Shown: piece by piece, positions 53,501 to 61,347 of the stretch
Layout of the letters: every line of letters begins with the position of its first letter
How positions within the stretch are numbered: position 1 is the stretch's first letter
From: Nansenia antarctica
Lineage: Eukaryota; Chordata; Actinopteri; Argentiniformes; Microstomatidae
NCBI GenBank assembly: GCA_963989245.1
Contig: OZ022339.1
Coordinates: 55,283,295 to 55,347,294, forward strand
Direction of reading: 5' to 3'
DNA: 64,000 bases
Translations under genes and position numbers: made by a program
Notes under the pieces: generated by a model
The model's database searches: none
Told to the model about the DNA's origin: nothing
What the model saw: the letters and a program-made list of their open reading frames with translations, nothing else

Positions 53501-55455
53501 ACCTACCGTCAGAGGCGACCCAGCTCTAGACCACTAAACACCTCGAGTCAGCTCCGAAAACACAGCCCAGCCTCCTTGAATAAGGAGCAAATGAATTTGA
53601 AAGTCTTATTTCCTAATATTGAGCAATAGGCCCCACGTCCTGAAACGAACATGGATTTCAGACGTGCTTTGTTATTATAGCTGTCATACAAACAACATGT
53701 ATATGGAATGTGAGTGTGTGTGTGAGTATGTGCGTGTGAGAGAGAAAGACAGTGCTGCCCCCGTGTCATCCTCCTTATAAAATGATGGACGCCAATAAAT
53801 GTGAAAGCTGAAGCGTTTTATTAAAAAGAAAACAGAACAGACTTTATGGGCGACTCGAGTACAACCCTGGTAAAACGGGCTATAAATACACGGCGATGGT
53901 ATATACACACGGAGCACTTTAACAATCTGCTTTTCAATCACTTTTTTCTTATAAAGAGAATCCATTTCTTTCCCCTGTACCAGTTGCTGTGTTTGCTTCC
54001 GACACGCCTCACTAGCTACCCCTATACGATTTCAACATTCGCAATCAATTCCGGCGCTTCCAAGTCAAACAAAAACAAAAACATCTTTCATTGCTTTTTC
54101 TACTGCACAACACGTAACTGTTTCCAAAAAATCCAATGAATACAAAGCTGCATAGCTCATAACTCCATGAAACAAGATTCGTTTTTATTTTAAATATGTT
54201 CTGGATATGAAGATGCCTGGTAACATCCTAGATCTGAACAGTGATCTTGAAAGGATGCTCTCCTCCCTCCAGGTGTGGTCCATCGATGGCTCCATGGCGA
54301 TGAAGAGGGGTTCAGTGTTCGCCGTGCAGCCCCTTGACAACGAGCTGACGGCAAAGATATTCAGAGAGGTGGAGAATGCGGAGGAGAGCGCCTTCACCCA
54401 GCTCGCCATTGAGCTCATTAGCGCGGAGATGCTGGTTGTGCTACAGAGGCAGGCTTCCATCCAGCTGCCAGGGGGGAAACACTGGCACCCCAGCACTCCA
54501 GTACAGCAGATGGCAAGCACAGTCCCCAAGACCAACATGCTGGGTGAGTGTGACCTGGCTGTGCTTGACCATCTGCTCCGTTCCAAGGCCTCCATCTCCA
54601 ATCACAACCTGGAGACGCTGGTCATGTGGTGGCAAAATAAGCCCAGCAATTATCTGGAGAGCCTGAGCCCTGCTGAGAGAACAAAGGTTATTGATGAGGC
54701 AAGGCGTCAAGTTCTTTCCTTCATTTTGTCAATGAAGGAAAAGAAGGCTACACTACAATTGGCTCTGGAGGAGAAGATGGCAAACAAGATAGAATCAAAA
54801 AAAGCTAAAGATGCCGCACTTCGGACCACAAAAATTCAGTTGACACAAGATGTCACCAAGTTGGGGGGGCCATGGTCGAAGGAGGAGGTGCAGTCGCGGC
54901 TCAACGAGATAGGCTCTGGTGAGTGGAGGGAGGCGCTCCTGGCCCAGATAAGATTTCAAAAAACCGTCCTGAACTCTGCGGGGGAGAGGCATCTCTTCCA
55001 GGAAACAAGGGAGAAGAGGAAATACTCTGTGGAAGAACTAAAAAAAAAAACTCATGTCCATCTTGGAGGCTAATGTCAGTGTCCCTCAGATCATTCAGCC
55101 TGGTGGTCTTGTATATAGGTCCAGGGAAGAGCAGCAAATCACAATTAGCGACTGCAGAGCCAAAATGCTCTTTAAATTAAAAGAGGCAGAGCAGAAGGGG
55201 AAAATACAGCAGGCTATGTCATGGCTGGAGGAGTTCGGTAGAAGGCCTGAGCTGTTGGTTGGCAGGAGGGTCATGCACCTGTGCAAGGAGGATGGGAAGG
55301 TAGAGTGGTTTCCAGCAACAGTCTGTGGACTTAAAGAGCCTCAAGCAGAGGAAGTCATTAACACTCTGTTCAACATCAAGTATGATGTTTGTGAGGAACA
55401 CTGGTGTTTTCCTCTTTTAAAGGATATTAAAAACCACGATTTGTACTTTCTCTGA
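45143..55455 (+). CDS. Unclassified multi-exon transposase-like protein, split by two transposons
   Basis: Exons 45143-46252, 46375-46479, 52880-53156, 53383-53536 and 54207-55455, all +. N terminus MATNAPQ...LYEQSLKGM; an in-frame TAA at 45275; a long coiled coil (about 45500-46020); then NEIREVCMTLLTEGNVSIRK. Exon 2 has LHQDATTFNHSHYQGMQ, exon 3 LTLGLRQVAGGDAETYLTAF and IKCLMSDQAAVNGVFNRLL, exon 4 MGTFACRMHLLVNM. The last exon has VPKTNMLGECDLAVLDHLLR, Lys-rich helices and, after a shift near 55060, a compact C-terminal domain. QDAT and SDQAA could be two catalytic Asp of an RNase-H fold. I recall similar multicopy proteins in fish and cnidarians but no superfamily name. The part between exons 4 and 5 looks deleted. 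Confidence 0.6.
46697..47964 (+). pseudogene. Pogo-type transposase with one frameshift
   Basis: MQSKRKSYSADYKLQLVKYA is a psq/CENP-B type N-terminal helix-turn-helix, followed by the CENP-B second HTH (GLKARWPEMEERVHRWVLEQ; PSWCYRFMQRNRLSIR). The DDE_1 nuclease then has HIINMDEVPLTFD (first Asp, about 47197), LLVMDSMRAHITP (second, about 47515) and GGLTKVLQPLDISVNRSFKA (third, about 47630). The frame changes at a run of six C (47391-47396). One base there separates 46697-47416 from 47396-47964. Tail ends DTEDDEFNGFSDVE. The single shift suggests a recently disabled copy or a read error. Confidence 0.85.
48085..48350. repeat. 79-base triplication in Pogo 3' region
   Basis: GTGTTACGTTAACATACCGG through TGTACGGTGGTTGAATAACT occurs three times almost perfectly, with a fourth partial copy. 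Confidence 0.95.
48762..52645 (+). mobile_element. Complete-looking hAT (ZNF862-type) transposon
   Basis: Starts CAGGGCTCTACAGTGCGACC and ends TTAGCGTAGAGCCCTG, with the shared terminal CAGGGCTCTA and matching subterminal bases. CTAAC lies directly outside both ends (48757-48761 and 52646-52650), a 5-base duplication instead of the usual eight. A 29-base A run is at 48867. It contains a full seven-exon transposase. It lies 24 bases inside the remaining intron after the Pogo insertion. Confidence 0.88.
49314..52470 (+). CDS. ZNF862-like hAT transposase, seven exons, intact
   Basis: Exons 49314-50166, 50289-50481, 50698-51037, 51180-51431, 51595-51863, 51952-52090 and 52201-52470; every junction is GT/AG and joins in frame. 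Starts MKKMKPIHFYFASQKN. TTF-type zinc finger with FCKYCRGQKQAG and SVTKHNISKRH near residues 100-140. Core with LAVTIDGDTDISN (first Asp), ISFGADGASVNMGHRGG (second) and IHCMPHRLELAI; KGTRWIPHVHRAL; then dimerisation domain LVLPISAAQCERGFSAQNRI ending about 80 residues before the stop. About 770 codons in all. It should bind the element ends and move them by cut and paste. No damage was seen. Confidence 0.9.
53537..54206. other. No recognisable gene
   Basis: Between two exons of the split protein. A short (TG)n run near 53710 and AATAAATGTGAAAGC at 53794 suggest foreign sequence replacing a deleted middle part, but I cannot name it. Confidence 0.4.
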
Positions 55456-55484
55456 TCACTCCCCACCCTCCAACACCCCGTCCC

Positions 55485-55495
55485 ATTGAATAAAT
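55485..55495 (+). terminator. Candidate polyadenylation signal
   Basis: AATAAATG about 30 bases after the stop of the split protein's last exon. Confidence 0.5.
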
Positions 55496-55940
55496 GTTTT
55501 GTTACCTACCTTTAGTGCCTGGACCTGGATTATTTATGCAATTTCTTGGTCATAACTCTTCCTCTCTTTTTGAATTATGCATAGTTGTATGCATAGCATT
55601 TATACACAAAAACCTAACACAGCATTTACAAAAGACAACAAAAACATTACGGTGGCCATGTTAGATTTAGTCTGCCCTCTTGGATATGAATTGTGTGATA
55701 CATTTTTATATTTGCTATTAATATTGAACAGTTTAAAAGATACATTTGAATTTCATAATTGGTGTATCCAGTGTCTTAACGACAGCCATATTGGATTTAA
55801 TCCGCCATCTTGATATTAATTGTGCGATAAAAAATGTCATTTGCTATTAATATTGGTCTTAAAATTCTGAAAAGAATGATATATAGGTTTGTGTAATAAA
55901 AATGAATAGTTTAAAAGATAAAGTGTTGTGCCTCCTAATC

Positions 55941-56466
55941 TGACACGCCCCCGTGAGCCTCGTTCTGGCGCCCCCTCCCGGCCGGATTGAGTGGGCCGGA
56001 TCTCTGGCTCTGTTTGCAGCAGGTGTGGGCTATTACGTTTCAGCCCAGCTGTCCCAATCACCACCTGGACAGCCGCCTACTTAACCCTGCTACAGACGGA
56101 GATCCAACGCTTGGACATAACTTTCTGTATGGACCCCCTCTGACTACTCTCATCTGGATTTCCCTCCCTGGCTCGACCCCTGGACTCCCCTCTGGACTAC
56201 TCTCTCATGGATCACTCTCCCTGGCCCGAAAAGGATCTCGGACTTTGCTCACTAGGGTAGTATCGCAGCACATAATACAACACCCCTGACCTCATACACG
56301 CACACACACATAGTATAATTACACACCCCATAACTATCGCCTGCATCACACCTTATGTTTGTTTTTCCACTAGTTAGTGTAGGGCCTATTTCTTTGTTTA
56401 TATCATCCATAATAAATCATTATATATTCTCCTGGCCTCTGTCTCTGTTTCTCTGGGGTTCCACCA
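55941..56466 (+). mobile_element. LTR-like block
   Basis: Begins TGACACGCCCCCGTGAGCC, has TACTTAACC near 56080, AATAAATCATTA near 56410 and ends GGGGTTCCACCACA. The order and termini are LTR-like, but no duplication or internal region is visible. Confidence 0.3.
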
Positions 56467-56759
56467 CATTTGGCTTTTCCAGTTTCAAGGTGTGCATAAC
56501 ATAAAGTTGAATTTCATAATTTGTGTGTTCCATTACTGCACAGCAGTGACCACTTGTTCGGTCTAGATTCTATTGAGATAAATTCCTGGAATTCACATGT
56601 GTATGTAAAGAGGTAAACCTTTTGAACCGTACATGATAGAACCATGGGGTTTGGACCATTGTTTTTCTCATGAAATTCTCTGTGAGATGGATATATTATA
56701 TATGTCCATGTATATTATTTTAATCTAAAGTGAAAGCAAAATTATATGTGTGAACACCC

Positions 56760-57407
56760 TACATAGTGTTCTAGGGTTAGCCTCTCCGGTGTTTCTTGTG
56801 AAACTTTATTTTGCTTTTGCTTGGTGTCTATTCTTTTGAGTAGTGTTGTTTATGACGAGCTAGTGGCAAGCTCCTTATTTGTGTGGTTTATTATTTCTGT
56901 CTTCTCGACAGTTGTGTGGTTTTCTTTGATCATTTAGTTTTAAGTATCTTTTTGAAGTTTTGAGTTGTATTATTTTGGAGATCGAGGGCTAACCCTATGG
57001 TCTAGCGTAGCTGGGAGTTAGTGGAGGGGCGCACCGTGAGAGTGACTGTCGTCTACATACCACCTGTTGAGTCCCTCTCCCTCCTGTCCGCAGCGAGACC
57101 ATTGGCGCCACGCCGGGATAGAGACGTGCCGGACCTTAGGGTCCTTGACCGACGGGATACGGCCGGGAGTTAACCCTGGGGGGAGCCCGAGTCTAGACTC
57201 CATCGGATTACCCCATCCCATTGGACTCTGTTGTTTTTAAAGACTCTATTTTTAATTAGCTTTTGTAATTCCTTTTAATAAAGATTCATTGTGGACTGTT
57301 CCTGGTCTCTGGGTGTTGTCTGGGTAACCTTGGTTGGCTCCTCAACAGTATCCTCTTAGAAGGCAGGGGTGTTGGAAAGCTTTAGGGCTGCCCCTGCCCC
57401 GTTACAT
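56760..57407 (+). mobile_element. LTR-like block
   Basis: Long T-rich then GC-rich leader, AATAAAGATTCATTG near 57280 as polyadenylation signal, and an end CCCCTGCCCCGTTACA. Similar in plan to the block at 2858-3419. Directly followed by AATGACAATAAAGTGAATAT and CTAATCTAAT, a LINE-type 3' tail (57411-57440). Confidence 0.3.
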
Positions 57408-57437
57408 AATGACAATAAAGTGAATATAATCTAATCT

Positions 57438-57593
57438 AATGTGTCTGCCCTGGGGGCAGCTGTACACATGCTTCTGATCATCCTGATCCCAGCAGTCCTT
57501 AATACAGCCCATACAGTAGCTGTGTCCACAGGCAGTGGTCACCGGATCCTTCTATGGATCCAGACAAATCGGACAGCTGAACTGTACACAACA
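57438..57593 (-). pseudogene. TRIM-type RING finger fragment
   Basis: The minus strand reads FSCPICLDP, a TAG stop, then KDPVTTACGHSYCMGCIKD and a C-P-x-x-R end. This is the C-x2-C, C-x-H-x2-C-x2-C, C-P pattern of a C3HC4 RING as found in the very large fish TRIM (finTRIM) E3 ubiquitin ligase families. B-box, coiled coil and B30.2 are not present, and the in-frame TAG disables it. A LINE tail abuts it at the low-coordinate side. Confidence 0.75.
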
Positions 57594-58194
57594 TATTTGT
57601 ACTACCATTGTACTAACACAACACTTCTAGTATAGATATCAATTGAATTTCAACCATGAAACAAATCATTATTGACCCTTTACTGTGTCCTCCAGTCACA
57701 GTGGCAATAATTGTTCATATGACTGATGGTTGAAACTCAGTTGATACTAGAAGTGTTGTCTAGTACAGTGGTAGTGGAAATCATGTTTAGCCTTGGAAAT
57801 TATATTGAGTACAGTCCATTATGTGTCCGCTATACAGTACAGCAAGGTTAATTTTGATATTACGAACCCTTAAAAACACATATTATACATTGAGATGATT
57901 ATATGTTTATATAGGTAGGCCTACCAACAGAAGAATATAGGGGATTTTGGCAAATATTTTTGGGCCGCATTCCACAAATGCATGATCCTCGTTGTTGGTC
58001 ATTTATTTATTTAATTACCCATAGCAATAAAAGAGATTAGATAATAAGTTGGCCTACTGGTGTTTCACTGTAACCCATGGAGGTACCGTATAACAGTAAC
58101 CTATCAAAGTTTTGGGTGGTAAAATTAAAAAAAAGTTGGGTAGCCAATTGGCATCTTGGACAGAGATCTCTCGAGATCACTCAAGCCGGGACTT

Positions 58195-58804
58195 TATAAA
58201 AACAGCTGGACCATGTGTTCCATTCTCTCCAGTCACCATGTCAGACAGCTACGTTTTTGTGAAGGGTGGCCAGACTAATAAATTAAATGATGTTGACTGC
58301 ACCATCAGGAACCAAACTGGTGATTTATTATCTGTAGTCTAGCAGTCTCTCAATTTGATCTTGTTCTACTTCCCATCCAATCACAGTGTGTCTGTATGTG
58401 TGATATAGGCAGTGCAATTAAATAACATTGAAGTATACAGTTGTGCAGAGTCAGCTGTTATCATATAAGCAAGAGTCAATTGTCATCGTCTATCATATTG
58501 ACAGGGTGTTCTTCAAGTGTTATCTGGTGTTGGCCCAGGTGATAGTGTGCAGTAGTAGTCAGTTGGACTGAATGTACTAAGATGTACTATGTTGTCTGTT
58601 TTACTTGTTACAGGTCTGATGCAGGTGCCAACAATGGCATTGTGCTCCCGCAGCCTGGTTGGCTGCCAGGCCTGTGTGAACCAGGCCATGGAAACGAGCC
58701 CGCACTGCATAAAATGCAGGTCTGCCATAACCAGTGACAAAATTGTTACAGTTACTGGGCTATCAGAGGTGCTGGAGGTCATCCATAGTCTTTTCATTGT
58801 TTAA
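58195..58804 (+). CDS. Small RING-like zinc-finger gene, two exons
   Basis: TTTATAAAAAC at about 58194 is a good TATA box 40 bases before ATG (58238). Exon 1 reads MSDSYVFVKGGQTNKLNDVD to CTIRNQT and could end at a weak donor GTGATT (58321). Exon 2, after TTGTTACAG (58614), joins in frame as T|GLMQVPTMALCSRSL and continues VGCQACVNQAMETSPHCIKC to a stop at 58804. The spacing C-x5-GC-x2-C ... C-x2-C is a degenerate RING. I have seen such small proteins repeatedly in fish but know no function. The alternative is that exon 2 is the end of another gene. Confidence 0.4.
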
Positions 58805-58824
58805 ATTATATTATAATATTATAC

Positions 58825-59012
58825 AAGTAACAGGGCTCTCTCTTATGAATGATATATGGACTGATAGTAGGAATAGATTCACAGTGGACACAGTCAAGGC
58901 CATGCTTACTGTCAAGACAAACATCAACCTTCCCTGTCATGAGTTCATGGATCTCCTATCCAAAGACAAGGCCATCCAGAGGAAAATACATTCTTCTGAG
59001 AAATATGATTAG
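58825..59012 (+). pseudogene. hAT-like C-terminal fragment
   Basis: DIWTDSRNRFTVDTVKAMLT, HEFMDLLSKDKAI and KIHSSEKYD with a stop resemble the extreme C terminus of some hAT-like transposases that end in ...I-x-SSEKY. No core domain is nearby. Confidence 0.4.
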
Positions 59013-59016
59013 GTAA

Positions 59017-60537
59017 AGGCCCCTGCCCACTGTGCGATTTGTCCACGATTTCGGCACAAATTTGTTGTCGCAGACTACGTTGCGTAGTTGTAGAGACATC
59101 CTAGCGTCGTAAGGCCAAATCGGGACGTCGTAAGTCGCACAGTGTGAGAGAGTCAGCGATCAACGACTAATTGCTCCTACGTTCTAAAGACGAGGCTACG
59201 ACCTGCCGACAAATTTCTGGCAGGTCAGAAATGTTCGTCGTGGCTCGTGAAGTGTGGCTGGTCCTACGACACGATTCTGCACATACATCCGCTCAAAATC
59301 ATCACAAGCCCAATAATGGCTGCAAAAAGAAACCCTACTGCTCGTGTTCAGTGGTCCCAGCCACTGGAAGAAAGATTGGTAGAGCTTTGGAGGGAACACG
59401 GGTGTCTGTTTGACGTCTCCTCCGCTTCCTATCATGACAGAGGGATGAGGGAGAACAGTTGGAAAGAGATTTCATCTCCTCAAACCTCCTGGGCTGATCA
59501 AATGGAACAAGTCACTGTAGTCAAGCTGTATGTAGAGAGCTAACAGCAGCTAGCCAGGAGGTCTACTGTGATATGACTATTCAACAATCAGCTAAGCTAA
59601 CAGCATCTACAGCAGCTAGCAGCAGAGTTCAAACAGACTAGCACCAGTATTGTATTCATCATATTATGTAGACAACATGTAAAATATGAGTTAACATGTT
59701 TATTAGTTGTATCCCTTCCTTGTTGTAAAACGTGTTGTTGTTGAACATGTCTGTGACTGAGATAGACTAGATACTACGGAGGAGGAGGATGTTATCATAG
59801 TGTTGTTAGCATAGTAGTGTTTGTGATGCTAACGGCGCCATCTTTGCTATCTCCTCCGGTCATCAACCCAGGAGAAGATCCTCATCTATCATCTATCATC
59901 ATCTTTATCATCCTCCTGGGCTTAAACACGACTAGACTAGTGTGATCATGTCATATTACTGTGTTAGTAGAAATGATGCGTTGGTTTAGTAGTATAGTAC
60001 ATGATAGTAGCCTTTAGCTACGGCGCTAGTTGTTGTGCTAGGTGCATTGACTGACTGTGTTCGCGAATGCTATGCTATTGTTATGCTATGTTGTGCTATC
60101 ATGTGCGTACTCGTTTTCACTGAATAAATCGCGATTTCTTTCAAAGAAGGTAGCAGGTGTGTATGTCCATGTCAAGGAGAAGGTACGACTTGTATGACAG
60201 TAGTGTGATTAGGACATAAGTTAAGGATATTAGTGTAGTTGTACTTTAGCCTGTGGAGACGATAGCATTAGCTCCACACGGATTTAACAAGAACAGTAGG
60301 AACCTTTGTATTGTTTACAGTTCACAATCGAACAATTTCAACAACTGCACAAGTCGCGTCACAAGCAATCGTGGATGACAATCGTGGCTGAGAGCAATCG
60401 TACAGTGTGAGCACAATCGTACAGTGTGAGCACGCACGTCGTAAGGTCTGATCAAGTCGGAGACGGTAGGACTGAAACTTTCAGTCGTGCAGTGTGAGGG
60501 GTTCACCGACATAACATCGCACAGTGGGCAGGGGCCT
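59017..60537 (+). mobile_element. PIF/Harbinger-type element with MADF gene
   Basis: Ends AGGCCCCTGCCCACTGTGCG and CGCACAGTGGGCAGGGGCCT, a perfect terminal repeat of at least 20 bases, with TAA on both sides (59014-59016 and 60538-60540). Further inside, tandem CAATCGTACAGTGTGAGCA copies occur at about 60403-60435. The only protein seen is a MADF-domain one. No DDE nuclease, so the copy depends on help from another element. Confidence 0.9.
59316..59543 (+). CDS. MADF (Myb/SANT-like) protein, truncated
   Basis: MAAKRNPTARVQWSQPLEER then LVELWREHGCLFDVSSASYH and RGMRENSWKEIS. This is the start of a MADF domain, the DNA-binding partner protein commonly encoded beside PIF/Harbinger nucleases. 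The usual third helix is lost: the frame runs into unrelated residues after WKEIS and stops. It would probably not fold fully. Confidence 0.7.
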   Translation: MAAKRNPTARVQWSQPLEERLVELWREHGCLFDVSSASYHDRGMRENSWKEISSPQTSWADQMEQVTVVKLYVES

Positions 60538-61092
60538 TAAGGGGTGAGTGAGAGAGATTCTCTATACAGAAGCTGTGAATATGTTTCTCTGATGAGTGAA
60601 TCTTACCAGTGCTAGTTATTAATGTTTTTTATTTATTTAATACATTACCATTATGTTGTTTGACCTTTCTGGTGCTATTGCATGGTTAAATTAGTTAATG
60701 GTACATTTCAAATCACTATTCTCTCAGTTTTGCACTCATGTTCTCTTCTACTGTGATTCTATCCATTCCAGACTGCGTCCTAACGATTCCCACCCGAGTT
60801 GGGGTAGACCACGCCCTCCGCCACGCCCGCCACGCGCCCAGCGGGCTCGACTCGCCGCCCCCAGGCTGCGTCCCTATGGAAACCGTGCTCCATCTCTTTC
60901 CTCGCTGCAAGATGTCGATGCAAGACTGCCATACTTATACTTATGCTGCGCCCGCGTAGGTTTCATTTATCAACGTTTCTAAAGTTAAAATATGAACTCC
61001 ATGTGCATTGTGAATGAACTTATCCTAGTTGGAGTCCAAAGTACATATTTGGGTCTTTCATTCATGATTTTGGTTATTTGATTAGATGCCTT

Positions 61093-61270
61093 GATGACTG
61101 AACGAGTTAGCTAGCCAGCTCGCTGTTGGTGAAGTTTAACGTGCGTTTACCTAAGGTCCGTTTTCCACAAATTACAAAATAGATGACTGAACGAGTTAGC
61201 TAGCCGCCTCGCTGTTGGTGAAGTTTAACGTTAGTTTACCTAAGGTCCGTTTTCCACAAATTACTAAATA
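61093..61270. repeat. Tandem duplication, 2 x about 89 bases
   Basis: GATGACTGAACGAGTTAGCT through CGTTTTCCACAAATTAC is repeated with few changes. Confidence 0.9.
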
Positions 61271-61347
61271 GATCAGTCGTTCAAAGTGTAACTTAGGTTA
61301 TAGGCTCCTACGTTTTGAACCTAACACTTCTCCTTGGTAATTTACAG

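Noticed and set aside
60698..60982. Pro/Arg-rich open frame after a TTCCAG acceptor-like site, as first exon of the MULE gene
   Set aside because: No donor keeps it in frame with 61348, and the composition looks like a GC-rich non-coding stretch.
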